From: Micromonospora sp. MP36
Lineage (GTDB): Bacteria > Actinomycetota > Actinomycetes > Mycobacteriales > Micromonosporaceae
NCBI RefSeq assembly: GCF_008119785.1
Contig: NZ_VSFA01000010.1
Span: forward strand, 79,965 to 143,964
Direction of reading: 5' to 3'
DNA length: 64,000 bases
Shown here: one piece after another, positions 8,434 to 16,705 of the stretch
Layout: each line of letters begins with the position of its first letter
Position numbering within the stretch: the stretch's first letter is position 1
Notes under the pieces: model-generated
Seen by the model: only the letters and a program-made list of their open reading frames with translations
Told to the model about the DNA's origin: nothing
Databases searched by the model: none
Made by a program: the position numbers and the translations under genes

Positions 8434-9393
8434 ATGTTCCGTCGCCGCGCCGCCCTGATCACCGCCGCCCTGCTCAGCGTGGGTCTGGCCGGCTGCTCCG
8501 GCGGGACCGTCCCGACCGGACGAGCCGCACCGAGCGCGCCGCCCTCGGCGACCACGCCGGCGCCGCGGGCACCCGCCGGGCACGCGCCGACCGAGAGCTT
8601 CGCCGTCGGCGTACGCCAGCTCAAGCTGAACCACGACGACCGCGCCCTCCCGGTGACCGTCTGGTACCCGGCGCGGGGCGCGGCCGGTGGTGCGCCGGAG
8701 CGGTCCGCCCCGGCGGCGACCGGGCGGTTCCCGGTGGTGATGTTCAGCCACGGGCTGGGCGCCCGGCCGGAGGACTACCAGCTGCTGCTCAGCCGCTGGG
8801 CGGCGGCCGGGTTCGTGGTGGCCGCGCCGCGGTTCCCACACACCGGCGCGGGCGGCGACGGCAACGTGCTCGACGTGCTCAACCAGCCGGCCGACGTGTC
8901 GTACGTGCTGACCCAGGTGCTCGCCCTCGACGCGAAGGCGGACGACCCGCTGCACGGCCGGCTGGACACCGAGCGGGTGGCCGCGGCCGGGCACAGCGCG
9001 GGCGGGGTGACCACCATCGGGCTGTTCACCGCGGGGCGGGACGAGCGACTCGACGCCGGCATCGTCTTCGCCGGTACGGCGCTCGGCGTCGGCACCGCCT
9101 TCGCGGGTGCGGCCGCCCCGCAGCTGTTCGTGCACGGCGAGGCCGACGAGGTGGTGAGCTACGCCTCCGGCAAGGCGGTCTACGACGCTGTGCCCTGGCC
9201 GAAGGCCCTGCTCAGCCTACCGAAGGGCGATCACGGCCGGGCCCTGCTGACCGACGGCGCGGCGCTGCGGGTGGTCGCCGACACCACCGTCGAGTTCCTG
9301 CGCTGGACCCTCTACGGCGACGCGGCGGCGAAGCGGCGCCTCCCCGCCGACGCCACCCGCGGCGGCCTGGCCACCCTCGACGACCACCTCTGA
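8434..9393 (+). CDS. Lipoprotein alpha/beta hydrolase (paralogue 2)
   Basis: A 319-residue paralogue of the 6523-7494 product. The signal sequence ends in SVGLAGC (lipobox), followed by a Pro/Ala/Thr-rich spacer to about residue 50. The hydrolase core repeats the paralogue: PVTVWYPAR, FPVVMFSHGLG, AAGHSAGG (nucleophile), LFVHGEADEVV and PKGDHGRAL with the presumed catalytic histidine. The shared C-terminal pattern EFLRWTLYGDAAA supports duplication. ATG 8434 is chosen; GTG 8428 is in frame and would add two residues. It probably acts as an extracytoplasmic esterase or lipase on an unknown substrate. Confidence 0.82.
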   Translation: MFRRRAALITAALLSVGLAGCSGGTVPTGRAAPSAPPSATTPAPRAPAGHAPTESFAVGVRQLKLNHDDRALPVTVWYPARGAAGGAPERSAPAATGRFPVVMFSHGLGARPEDYQLLLSRWAAAGFVVAAPRFPHTGAGGDGNVLDVLNQPADVSYVLTQVLALDAKADDPLHGRLDTERVAAAGHSAGGVTTIGLFTAGRDERLDAGIVFAGTALGVGTAFAGAAAPQLFVHGEADEVVSYASGKAVYDAVPWPKALLSLPKGDHGRALLTDGAALRVVADTTVEFLRWTLYGDAAAKRRLPADATRGGLATLDDHL

Positions 9394-9438
9394 GGCACCC
9401 CGGCGCCGCCCTCGTCGGCGCGGCGCGGGCCCGCCCCG

Positions 9439-10392
9439 TCAGGCGGTGTGGTCGATGACGACCTTGCCGAAGACGTCGCCGGAGGCGAGGCGGGCGAACC
9501 CGTCCTCGATCCGGCTGAACGGCACCACGCTGTCGACCACCGGGCGCACCTCGTGCTCGGCGCAGAACGCCAGGAGCTCGGTGAGCTCGTCCGGGGTGCC
9601 CATCGAGGTGCCGAGGATCTCCAGCTGCATGGCGAAGACCCGGCGCAGGTTGACCTTGGGCTCGTGCCCGGCGGTGGCCCCGGAGACGACGATCCGGGCC
9701 ATCGGCGCGGCGGACTTCAGCGAGTGGTCGAAGGTGGCGGCGCCGACCGTCTCGATCACCACGTCGACCCGCTCGGGCAGCCGGGCACCGGGTTCCACCG
9801 CGGTCGCCCCCAGCTCGGTGATCCGCTCCCGCTTGGCGGCGTCGCGGCTGGTCGCGTACACCCGCTTGCCGAGCGCGACGCCGAGCGCGACGGCCGCGGT
9901 GGCCACGCCGCCGCCGGCCCCCTGGACCAGCACCGACTCGCCGTCGGCGACCCGCCCCTTGGTGGTGAGCATCCGCCACGCGGTGAGCCAGGCCGTGGGC
10001 AGGCAGGCCGCGTCGGTCGCCGACAGGCCGGTGGGCAGCGGCAGCAGGTTCATCCGGGGTACGGCCACCCGCTCGGCGAAGGTGCCCGGGAAGTGCTCGG
10101 AGAGGATGGAGACCCCGCGCGGGTCACCGGGGGTGGGCACCACCGGGTAGATGACCACCTCGTTGCCGTCCGGGTCGGTGCCGACCGCGTCGCAGCCCAG
10201 GATCATCGGCAGTTGGTCGCCGCTGAGGCCCACCCCGCGCAGCGACCAGAGGTCGTGGTGGTTGAGCGAGCTGGCCCGCACCTGCACGGTGACCCAGTCC
10301 GGCTCGGGTCGGGTCGGCTCGGGACGGTCGCCGACGGTGAGCGCGGCGAGCGGGTTGTCGGCGTCGAAGGCGGAGGCATATGCGGCACGCAT
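9439..10392 (-). CDS. Zinc-binding dehydrogenase / quinone oxidoreductase family (MDR)
   Basis: A 317-residue medium-chain dehydrogenase/reductase. The N-terminal GroES-like domain includes VQVRASSLNHHDLWSLRG and LGCDAVG. The Rossmann domain starts near residue 150 with SVLVQGAGGGVATAAVALG and a basic segment, KRVYATSRD, for the NADPH phosphate. Structural-zinc cysteines are not evident, so this is nearer the quinone oxidoreductase branch. The ATG at 10392 gives the usual MRAA start; the longer frame would run into the upstream repeat. It oxidises or reduces an unidentified carbonyl or quinone with NAD(P)H. Confidence 0.88.
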   Translation of the reverse strand: MRAAYASAFDADNPLAALTVGDRPEPTRPEPDWVTVQVRASSLNHHDLWSLRGVGLSGDQLPMILGCDAVGTDPDGNEVVIYPVVPTPGDPRGVSILSEHFPGTFAERVAVPRMNLLPLPTGLSATDAACLPTAWLTAWRMLTTKGRVADGESVLVQGAGGGVATAAVALGVALGKRVYATSRDAAKRERITELGATAVEPGARLPERVDVVIETVGAATFDHSLKSAAPMARIVVSGATAGHEPKVNLRRVFAMQLEILGTSMGTPDELTELLAFCAEHEVRPVVDSVVPFSRIEDGFARLASGDVFGKVVIDHTA

Positions 10393-10420
10393 GATCGGCA
10401 CGGTAACAAGCTGAGCGCTC

Positions 10421-10475
10421 GTTAAGAAGGGACCCTTCGGAGTGCAAAACGCCACAAGAGGGGCCCCTTCCCCCG
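10421..10475. repeat. Palindromic intergenic element (GAAGGG/CCCTTC type)
   Basis: GAAGGG-A-CCCTTC at 10426-10438 is followed by TGCAAAACG and then GAGGGGCCCCTTC at about 10458-10470. The element fills the gap between malic enzyme and the oxidoreductase. It resembles short palindromic intergenic repeats I recall from Micromonospora genomes. It could act as a terminator or mRNA-processing hairpin for malic enzyme. Confidence 0.5.
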
Positions 10476-10477
10476 AT

Positions 10478-11653
10478 TCAGCGGCGGGCCACCCCGTCGC
10501 GGCGGGCCGCCTCGGCGACGGCCTCGGCGACCGCCGGCGCGACCCGCGGGTCCAGCGGGGACGGCACGATCGCCTCCGGGGTCAGCGACTCGGCGACCAC
10601 CCCCGCGATGGCGTCGGCGGCGGCCACCTTCATCCCGTCGGTGATCCGGGTGGCCCCGGCGTCCAGCGCGCCCCGGAAGACGCCGGGGAAGGCGAGCACG
10701 TTGTTGATCTGGTTGGGGTAGTCGCTGCGCCCGGTGGCGACCACCGCGACGTGCCGGGCGGCCACCTCGGGGTGCACCTCGGGCGTGGGGTTGGCCAGCG
10801 CGAACACGATGCCGCCCGGGGCCATCCCGGCCACCGCCGCCTCGGGGATCTGCCCACCCGACACGCCGACCAGCACGTCCGCGCCGCGCAGCGCCTCGGC
10901 GATGCCGCCCTGCCGGCCGTCCGCGTTGGTCGTCTCGGCCAGCTCGGCCTTGGTCCCGGTCAGCTCGCGATGCCGGCCGAGGATGCCCTTGGAGTCGCAG
11001 ACCACCACCTGGTCCGGGTTCACTCCCCCGGCGATCAGCATCCTGGTCACCGCGACGCCGGCCGCGCCGGCCCCGCTGACCGCCACCCGCAGGTCGCCCA
11101 GCTTGCGATTGAGCAGGGTGGCCGCGTTGCGCAGCGCGGCCAGCACCACGACCGCGGTGCCGTGCTGGTCGTCGTGGAAGACCGGGATCGGCAGCGCCTC
11201 GTCGAGCCGGCGCTCCACCTCGAAGCAGCGCGGGGCGCTGATGTCCTCGAGGTTGATCCCGCCGAACGACGGGGCGAGCGCCCGGACCGTCGCCACGATC
11301 TCGTCGACGTCCTGGGTGTCCAGGCAGATCGGCACGGCGTCCACGCCCCCGAACTGCTTGAACAGCACCGCCTTGCCCTCCATCACCGGCAGCGCCGCGC
11401 GCGGGCCGATGTTGCCCAGGCCCAGTACGGCGGAGCCGTCGGTGACCACGGCGACGGTGTGCGACACCCACGTGTAGTCGTCGACCAGGTCGGGGGCGGC
11501 GGCGATCGCCTCGCAGACCCGGGCCACCCCCGGGGTGTACGCGAGGGAGAGGTCCTCCCGGCTGGTCAGCGGCACGGTCGAGGCGACGGCCATCTTGCCG
11601 CCGAGGTGCAGCCGGAAGACGGGATCTGCGGGGTCCGGAGGGGACGAAGACAT
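10478..11653 (-). CDS. NAD(P)-dependent malic enzyme
   Basis: A 391-residue malic enzyme of the short bacterial type, decarboxylating malate to pyruvate. Signatures include LSLAYTPGVARVCEAI with the catalytic tyrosine, VMEGKAVLFKQFGGVDAVP with the catalytic lysine, INLEDISAPRCFEVE (metal binding), FHDDQHGTAVV, and the nucleotide-binding VSGAGAAGVAV. ALANPTPEVHPE and YPNQINNVLAFPG complete the family pattern. There is no phosphotransacetylase extension. It stands alone between the oxidoreductase and sodX, and probably supplies NAD(P)H and pyruvate. Confidence 0.95.
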   Translation of the reverse strand: MSSSPPDPADPVFRLHLGGKMAVASTVPLTSREDLSLAYTPGVARVCEAIAAAPDLVDDYTWVSHTVAVVTDGSAVLGLGNIGPRAALPVMEGKAVLFKQFGGVDAVPICLDTQDVDEIVATVRALAPSFGGINLEDISAPRCFEVERRLDEALPIPVFHDDQHGTAVVVLAALRNAATLLNRKLGDLRVAVSGAGAAGVAVTRMLIAGGVNPDQVVVCDSKGILGRHRELTGTKAELAETTNADGRQGGIAEALRGADVLVGVSGGQIPEAAVAGMAPGGIVFALANPTPEVHPEVAARHVAVVATGRSDYPNQINNVLAFPGVFRGALDAGATRITDGMKVAAADAIAGVVAESLTPEAIVPSPLDPRVAPAVAEAVAEAARRDGVARR

Positions 11654-11793
11654 GGTGACTCCAGGATCTGTCGAGCAGACGGACCGGCCCGGCTCGGCGC
11701 GCGCGGTCAGCGGCCAGCGGGGCGGCGGTGCGGGGGGTCACCCGGGCACTTTCCGAGCATAGTGGCGCACCCGTCACCCGGGTGTGAGCGGGG

Positions 11794-12150
11794 TCATATC
11801 CACCGCCGCCGACCTTTGACCAGCCCCGGACGCGGCCAGTAGCGGGCCACCACCCGGCCCCGTACGTCCGCCACCCCGTACGCCCGGGAGTCGTCGGTGA
11901 CCAGGTCGTTGTCGCCGCGTACCCACCAGCCGCCGTCCTGGGGACGGACGGCGCGCTTGACCACGAGCAGGTCGGGGCGGCTGCGGAAGACCGCGACCAC
12001 CACGTCGCCGGGACGGATCGGCCGGCCGCCGGTACGCACCAGCACCGCGTCGCCGTGCCGCAGGGTCGGGGCCATGGACGGCCCGGTGACCAGCACCGGC
12101 GTCAACGGGCCGCGCAGGCCCCACGGATCGGATCCGTTCACCGCCCGCAC
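11794..12150 (-). CDS. sodX: Nickel-type superoxide dismutase maturation protease
   Basis: A 118-residue S26-family (signal peptidase-like) protease. The nucleophile serine lies in VTGPSMAPTL, at about residue 25. The catalytic lysine lies in LLVVKRAVRPQDGG, and RGDNDLVTDDSRAYG is the conserved third box. Unlike Lep-type signal peptidases it has no clear membrane anchor, as expected for the soluble protease that trims the NiSOD propeptide. It is divergent from sodN at 12235, which makes the assignment firm. Confidence 0.93.
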   Translation of the reverse strand: MRAVNGSDPWGLRGPLTPVLVTGPSMAPTLRHGDAVLVRTGGRPIRPGDVVVAVFRSRPDLLVVKRAVRPQDGGWWVRGDNDLVTDDSRAYGVADVRGRVVARYWPRPGLVKGRRRWI

Positions 12151-12234
12151 CGGGTTTCACCTCCCGCCCGCCGGGGAGCATGTCCAGGAGTAATGTCGTC
12201 TTGGATCATCGCAAACATCCCATGGAGGACCCTG

Positions 12235-12639
12235 ATGCGCCTTCCCCGCATCCTCACGCCCCGTGTGACCGTCAGTGCCCACTGTGACCTGCCGTGCGGC
12301 GTTTACGACCCGGCGCAGGCCCGGATCGAGGCCGAGTCGGTCAAAATGATCTGCGAGAAGTACCAGGCGAACACCGACCCGGAGTTCCGCACCCGGGCGA
12401 TCCTGATCAAGGAGCAGCGGGCCGAGCTGGTCAAGCACCACCTCTGGGTGCTCTGGACCGACTACTTCAAGCCGGCGCACTTCGAGAAGTACCCGCACCT
12501 GCACCAGCTCTTCAACGAGGCCACCAAGCTCGCGGGCTCCGCCGGCGCCAAGGGTGCCACCGACCCGACCAAGGCCGACGAGCTGCTCTCGAAGATCGAC
12601 GAGATCTCGAAGATCTTCTGGGAGACCAAGCAGGCGTGA
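12235..12639 (+). CDS. sodN: Nickel superoxide dismutase
   Basis: A 134-residue NiSOD precursor. A short propeptide (MRLPRILTPRVTVSA) is followed by HCDLPCGVYDPAQAR, the Ni hook. After cleavage, His1, Cys2 and Cys6 bind nickel and dismutate superoxide in the cytoplasm. The rest is the four-helix bundle of the hexameric enzyme. The ATG at 12235 follows GGAGGACC. The maturation protease sodX is divergent upstream, and the downstream GNAT gene overlaps by 4 bp. In relatives this class responds to nickel; no binding site could be assigned here. Confidence 0.97.
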   Translation: MRLPRILTPRVTVSAHCDLPCGVYDPAQARIEAESVKMICEKYQANTDPEFRTRAILIKEQRAELVKHHLWVLWTDYFKPAHFEKYPHLHQLFNEATKLAGSAGAKGATDPTKADELLSKIDEISKIFWETKQA

Positions 12640-13157
12640 CCCCGCCGCTTCCGGCACCGACGATCCGGCCGGCACGTCCCGAGGACGTGCCGGCCGTCGT
12701 CGCGATGGTGCACGAACTCGCCGACTACGAGCGGGCCCCCGAGCAGTGCCACCTCACCGAGGAGCAGCTCACCGCCGCGCTATTCGCGCCCGCGCCGGCG
12801 CTCTTCGGCCACGTCGCGGTGGACCAGGCCGACCAGCCGATCGGCTTCGCCCTCTGGTTCCTCAACTTCTCCACCTGGGAGGGCGTGCACGGCATCTACC
12901 TGGAGGACCTGTTCGTCCGGCCGGCCGCCCGGGGCACCGGCGCCGGTCGCCTGCTGCTCGCCACCCTCGCCGCGATCTGTGTCGAGCGCGGCTACCGGCG
13001 GCTCGAGTGGTGGATGATCAACTGGAATCCGGCGGCCCGCTTCTACGCCGCCATCGGGGCGGCACCGATGGACGAGTGGGTCCCCTACCGGCTCGCCGGC
13101 ACCGCGTTGCACGACCTCGCCGCGCAGGCGACGGCCGTCACATCCCCCGGCGGCTGA
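12636..13157 (+). CDS. GNAT family N-acetyltransferase (spermidine acetyltransferase-like)
   Basis: A 173-residue acetyltransferase. The pattern TIRPARPEDVPAVVAMVHELADYE, then GIYLEDLFVRPAARGTGAGRLLL (acetyl-CoA loop) and WMINWNPAARFYAAIGA, fits the diamine/thialysine acetyltransferase-like branch of GNAT. The GTG at 12636 overlaps the sodN stop (GTGA), so it is translationally coupled to NiSOD. The acceptor is unknown. Coupling to sodN may reflect co-expression only. Confidence 0.87.
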   Translation: MTPPLPAPTIRPARPEDVPAVVAMVHELADYERAPEQCHLTEEQLTAALFAPAPALFGHVAVDQADQPIGFALWFLNFSTWEGVHGIYLEDLFVRPAARGTGAGRLLLATLAAICVERGYRRLEWWMINWNPAARFYAAIGAAPMDEWVPYRLAGTALHDLAAQATAVTSPGG

Positions 13158-13182
13158 CCGGGTAGAGTCCCGCACCAGGGGG

Positions 13183-13593
13183 ATGAGGGTGACTCAACTG
13201 ACCGGCCAGCCGACGAGCGATGACGTCGTGCACCTCACCGTGCCCGCCGACGGCGGGTATCTCGGCGTGCTCCGCACCGCCACGGCCGGCCTCGCGGCCC
13301 GGCTCCAGTTCGCCCTCGACGAAATCGAGGACCTGCGCATCGCGGTCGACGAGGCCTGCGCCATGCTGCTCGCCATCGCCACCCGCAACGCCGAGCTGGA
13401 GTGCCGGTTCGCGGTGACCGAGGACGCGCTCACCGTCGAGGTGACCGTGCCGACCGTCCGGGGCGCGACGCTGCCCTCCGAGTCGTCCTTCGCCTGGAAG
13501 GTGCTCACCGCGCTGACCACCGCGGCGTCCGCCCGGGCCGCCGACGGCCGGGCCACCATCTCCCTGCTGACCCGCCGCGCCTCCGGCTACTGA
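13183..13593 (+). CDS. RsbW-like anti-sigma regulatory factor (HATPase)
   Basis: A 136-residue serine-kinase-type anti-sigma factor. The segment DEIEDLRIAVDEACAMLL carries the N-box region of the Bergerat ATP fold, and FRV-like strands follow. Such proteins bind an alternative sigma factor (SigB/F type) and phosphorylate an STAS antagonist. Unusually, no sigma gene is adjacent: the next gene is convergent. The start follows a GGGGGATGAGG stretch, with ATG 13183 the best candidate. Ligand sigma and antagonist must be encoded elsewhere. Confidence 0.85.
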   Translation: MRVTQLTGQPTSDDVVHLTVPADGGYLGVLRTATAGLAARLQFALDEIEDLRIAVDEACAMLLAIATRNAELECRFAVTEDALTVEVTVPTVRGATLPSESSFAWKVLTALTTAASARAADGRATISLLTRRASGY

Positions 13594-13627
13594 CGGCCGC
13601 CGCCCCGGTCGGGGCCGAGTGACGGCG

Positions 13628-14017
13628 TCAGTGGAAGCCGAGCGCCCGGTTGGTCGGCGAGCTGAGCAGCAGCCCGGTGACCCCGAGACCGAGCGCCATC
13701 AGCGGCAGGCCCAGCCAGCCCAGCCCGCCCTGGATCATGTACCAGCCGACCGGCAGCAGCATGAGCTGGAGCACGATGGCGGGTGCCCGGGCACCGGACT
13801 TCCGGCGTACCAGCGCGCCGCCGAGGGCCCAGAGCGCGGCCGCCCCACCGAGCGCGAAGACCGTCACCAGCAGCGCCGAGGTCAGGTCGGTGGTGGGCGC
13901 GGTCAGGTCGGACCAGATCAGCCACACCGCGACCAGGCCGAGCGCCACCGCCTCGGCACGGAGCAGGTGTACCGCCCAGCGGAGCGGGGCGGGGACCGGG
14001 TCGGAGTCGATCGTCAC
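13628..14017 (-). CDS. Four-TM membrane protein of unknown function
   Basis: A 129-residue protein starting at GTG 14017 (TIDSDPVPAPLRWAVHLL). About four hydrophobic segments lie near residues 20-35, 43-65, 75-95 and 100-118, with short loops, and the tail is SSPTNRALGFH. A longer frame upstream would overlap the divergent lipid kinase and has no similarity. No functional motif is seen. The gene is divergent from the lipid kinase at 14060 and convergent with the anti-sigma gene. Confidence 0.75.
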   Translation of the reverse strand: MTIDSDPVPAPLRWAVHLLRAEAVALGLVAVWLIWSDLTAPTTDLTSALLVTVFALGGAAALWALGGALVRRKSGARAPAIVLQLMLLPVGWYMIQGGLGWLGLPLMALGLGVTGLLLSSPTNRALGFH

Positions 14018-14059
14018 GGCGCCACGATACCCGTGAGTAGGCGCGGTACAGTGCCGCCC

Positions 14060-15010
14060 ATGCGGGCCGTCCTGGTGGTCAATCCGAAGGCCACCACCAC
14101 CAGTGAACGCAGCCGTGACGTCCTGGTCCGGGCGCTGCGCAGCGAAGTCGACCTGTCGGTGCGGTACACCCGCAGGCGGGGCCACGCCGTGGACCTGGCC
14201 CGGGAGGCCGCCGCGGAGGGCGTCGACCTGGTGGTCACGCTGGGCGGCGACGGCACGGTCAACGAGGTGGTGAACGGCCTGATGACGGCCGAGCCGCCGA
14301 CGTTCCGGACCGGGGGCACGCCGGCGGAGCGGCTGCCGGCGCTGGCGACCGTGCCCGGCGGCTCGACCAACGTCTTCGCCCGCGCGCTCGGCCTGCCCCG
14401 GGAGTGGCCCGACGGGACCAGCATGATCCTGGAGGGGCTGCGCCTGGGCCGGTCCCGGACGATCGGCCTGGGTCGGGCGGACGACCGCTACTTCACCTTC
14501 TGCGCCGGCTTCGGCATCGACGCCGCGGTGATCCACCGGGTGGAGCGGGCCCGCAAGCGGGGCCGGGTCTCGACGCCGGCGCTCTATCTCCGGTCGACGG
14601 TCAGCCAGTACTTCCTGGCCTCCGACCGGCGCCATCCCAGCATCACCCTGGAGCGGCCGGGCGAGACCGCCGAGGCCGAACTGGGCACGGTCATCGTCCA
14701 GAACACGGCGCCCTGGACGTACCTGGGCGAGCGCGAGATCAACCCGAACCCGCAGGCGTCCTTCGACCTCGGCCTGGACGTGCTGGCGATGCGGCAACTG
14801 CGCGTCGTCAGCACGGCACGTACGGTGACCCAGTTCTTCTCCCGTACGCCCGACCCGCACGGCCGCCGGGTGCTCCGGCTGCACGACGTGGCGGAGTTCA
14901 CCCTGCTCTCGGCCCGACCGCTGGCCTTCCAGCTGGACGGGGACTACCTGGGCGAGCGAGAGAAAGTTAGATTCGCATCCATTCCGGCCGCACTGAGAGT
15001 AATCTGCTAG
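14060..15010 (+). CDS. Diacylglycerol kinase family lipid kinase
   Basis: A 316-residue protein of the DAGK_cat/sphingosine-kinase family. VLVVNPKATTT begins the catalytic domain, VVTLGGDGTVNEVVNG is the signature GGDGT ATP-binding loop, and VPGGSTNVFARALGLP is the second glycine-rich motif. The C-terminal beta-sandwich ends in LAFQLDGDYLGEREKVRF, where the D-G-D/E pattern contributes to catalysis. It probably phosphorylates a membrane lipid such as diacylglycerol. In related genomes it lies next to the wblE/whiB1 gene, as here. Confidence 0.92.
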   Translation: MRAVLVVNPKATTTSERSRDVLVRALRSEVDLSVRYTRRRGHAVDLAREAAAEGVDLVVTLGGDGTVNEVVNGLMTAEPPTFRTGGTPAERLPALATVPGGSTNVFARALGLPREWPDGTSMILEGLRLGRSRTIGLGRADDRYFTFCAGFGIDAAVIHRVERARKRGRVSTPALYLRSTVSQYFLASDRRHPSITLERPGETAEAELGTVIVQNTAPWTYLGEREINPNPQASFDLGLDVLAMRQLRVVSTARTVTQFFSRTPDPHGRRVLRLHDVAEFTLLSARPLAFQLDGDYLGEREKVRFASIPAALRVIC

Positions 15011-15556
15011 GTCTCGGGTACTGCCGTCGGTTGACCGGGTGACCCACCGCACTCCCGTGGTGGGCGATTGCTCCAGTCGCGGCGCGGCGTCGGACACGCC
15101 GAGTTGGGGTTGTCGGCGACGGCTTCAGGTCGGTGGCGCAGACGCGCCGAGCTGGGGTCGGCGCAAGCCACACCGACGAAAGGTGCCGGAAATGTCAGCA
15201 ATGTCACGCAGACCGTACTATATTGATCCTCGACTGTGGTACGCCGGGTAACCAGAGCGCTCTGAAACCCGGACAAAAGGGTGGTGAGTCCGCTCACTGT
15301 TCGGAGTTTTTCCGAGCGGCACCCTTGACATCGCCGCAGTTCGTGAAAGTATTCACAAGCGAACTTGTGTTACCGGGACATTGCCTGGATATGCTCGGCA
15401 GGTTGAGCTGTTCCAGCAGGTCCCGGGGCCCGCAGCCTGCTCACGCACTGCCGAATTGGTGGATGCTGACCGTCACCAGTCGGCAATGCGGACGCATATA
15501 GGAAAAGCAACGAAGCGTTATCTGGCCCCCACTTAAGAATGAGGAGTGTTGCCGCC
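15011..15556. other. 546-bp intergenic leader region upstream of whiB1-like gene
   Basis: No credible coding sequence. Base composition is clearly lower in G+C than the surroundings, especially 15190-15540. A promoter-like TTGACA lies at 15325. The region 15050-15170 carries GAGTTGGGGT/GAGCTGGGGT direct repeats. Long, AT-richer leaders are common upstream of whiB-type genes. Confidence 0.6.
15325..15355 (+). promoter_or_regulatory. Candidate sigma-70 promoter for the whiB1-like gene
   Basis: A perfect TTGACA at 15325-15330 is followed after 19 bp by TATTCA at 15350-15355. The spacer is long, so the -10 assignment is uncertain. Transcription would start near 15362 and leave a leader of nearly 200 nt before the ATG. 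Confidence 0.45.
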
Positions 15557-15814
15557 ATGGACTGGCGCCACGATGCCGTCTGCCGCGACGAGGACCCGGA
15601 GCTGTTCTTCCCGATCGGGACGTCCGGTCCGGCCCTCCTGCAGGTGGAGCAGGCCAAGGCCGTCTGCCGGCGCTGCCCGGTGACCGACCAGTGCCTGCAG
15701 TGGGCGCTGGAGTCCGGTCAGGACGCCGGCGTCTGGGGCGGGATGAGCGAGGAGGAGCGCCGCGCGGTGAAGCGCCGCGGCGGTCTCCGGGTGCTGCGCG
15801 CTCACTCCGCCTGA
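15557..15814 (+). CDS. WhiB-family iron-sulfur regulator (WhiB1/WblE type)
   Basis: An 85-residue WhiB protein with the four [4Fe-4S] cysteines: one in MDWRHDAVCRDED, then CRRCPVTDQC, giving C-x(n)-C-x2-C-x5-C. GVWGGMSEEERR is the G[V/I]WGG turn, and the basic RAVKRRGG segment is for DNA. The short N-terminus and its position next to the lipid kinase match WhiB1/WblE, which bind the sigma-A C-terminal region and sense nitric oxide in mycobacteria. ATG 15557 is preferred over ATG 15539 because GAGGAG then lies about 10 bp upstream. Confidence 0.93.
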   Translation: MDWRHDAVCRDEDPELFFPIGTSGPALLQVEQAKAVCRRCPVTDQCLQWALESGQDAGVWGGMSEEERRAVKRRGGLRVLRAHSA

Positions 15815-15827
15815 TCGCACGCACAGC

Positions 15828-15858
15828 ACGCCCCGGCCGGGTCCACCCGCCGGGGCGT
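15828..15858 (+). terminator. Intrinsic terminator after whiB1-like gene
   Basis: A perfect 10-bp stem, ACGCCCCGGC with GCCGGGGCGT (15828-15837 and 15849-15858), has an 11-nt loop. CTTGCT follows, so there is only a weak T tract. Confidence 0.65.
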
Positions 15859-15898
15859 CTTGCTGCCACCCCCGCCCGGCGGCCCACCACGCCACGTC

Positions 15899-15938
15899 GA
15901 TCATGAGATTGCCGACGATGTGGACCAACCTCATGATC
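15899..15938. repeat. Inverted-repeat element GATCATGAGATTG
   Basis: GATCATGAGATTG (15899-15911) pairs with CAACCTCATGATC (15926-15938), with one mismatch in 13. It resembles the element at 63842-63898 in its GATCATGA ends. Both lie between gene ends. Confidence 0.6.
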
Positions 15939-15955
15939 ATCCGAGCCGGGCGGCG

Positions 15956-16705
15956 TCAGCCGAGCTGGGCGGCGGCGCGGCGGAGGACCAGGTCGGCCAG
16001 GTCGGGGGCGTCGGTGAGCGGCGCGGCGACGGCGACCGCTCCGGCGTTCCGCGCGGCGGCGAGCACACCGTCGTGGAACAGGCCCGGCGCCAGGAAGTAG
16101 GCGGCCACCCCGACCCGGCGAGCCCCGCCCGCCCGCAGCTTCGCCACCGCGACGCCGACCGCCGGGGGCGCCGCCGAGGCGTACGACACGCGACAGGGAA
16201 CACCCAGGCCGGCGCCAAGCGCCGCGGCCACCCGGCCCACCGAGCCGCGCGCCCGGGGATCCCGGGTACCCGCGGCCGCCAGTACCAGGGCGTCGTACCC
16301 GCCCGGCCCCGCCTCGGCCAGCCGGTGGCGCAGCCCGGCCAGCAGCCCGCCGTCCACCCGTCCGACGGCCGGTCCGAGCACGTCGGCGACCCGTACGTCG
16401 ATCGGCGGTCCGTCCGCGCGCGCGGCGGCGACGGCCGCCGGGATGTCGACCTTCCGGTGGTACGCGGCGGTCAGCAGCAGCGGCACCAGCACCGCCCGGG
16501 GGTGCCCGGCGGCGGCGAGTTCCCGCAGCACCGCGGTCGGCCCGGGCTCGGTGTGGTCCAGCCAGCTCGGCAGCACCGTGCTGCCGGGCCGGGCGGCCGC
16601 CACGGCGCGGGCCAGCGCCCGGGTCGCCTCGGCCGCCCGCGGGTCACGACTGCCGTGGGCGACCAGCACCACCGGCGGATCGGCCGTCAGGTGTGCAGCC
16701 CGCAC
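15956..16705 (-). CDS. Sirohydrochlorin chelatase (CbiX type)
   Basis: A 249-residue protein with two CbiX repeats. The first begins VVLVAHGSRDPRAAEATRAL, with the metal-binding histidine; VPLLLTAAYHRKVDIP follows. The second repeat has ALVLAAAGTRDPRA and VGVAAYFLAPGLFHDGV. Such chelatases insert Fe2+ or Co2+ into sirohydrochlorin. Position at the end of the sulfite reductase operon indicates siroheme production for the reductase. The GTG at 16705 overlaps the end of cysH by 19 bp; an in-frame longer start exists but has no family similarity. Confidence 0.9.
   Translation of the reverse strand: MRAAHLTADPPVVLVAHGSRDPRAAEATRALARAVAAARPGSTVLPSWLDHTEPGPTAVLRELAAAGHPRAVLVPLLLTAAYHRKVDIPAAVAAARADGPPIDVRVADVLGPAVGRVDGGLLAGLRHRLAEAGPGGYDALVLAAAGTRDPRARGSVGRVAAALGAGLGVPCRVSYASAAPPAVGVAVAKLRAGGARRVGVAAYFLAPGLFHDGVLAAARNAGAVAVAAPLTDAPDLADLVLRRAAAQLG

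Noticed and set aside
15359..15372. LexA/SOS-box-like sequence (CGAACTTGTGTT) upstream of the whiB1-like gene
   Set aside because: Only GAAC-N4-GTT is shared with the consensus; the outer symmetry is missing and the neighbour is not an SOS gene.
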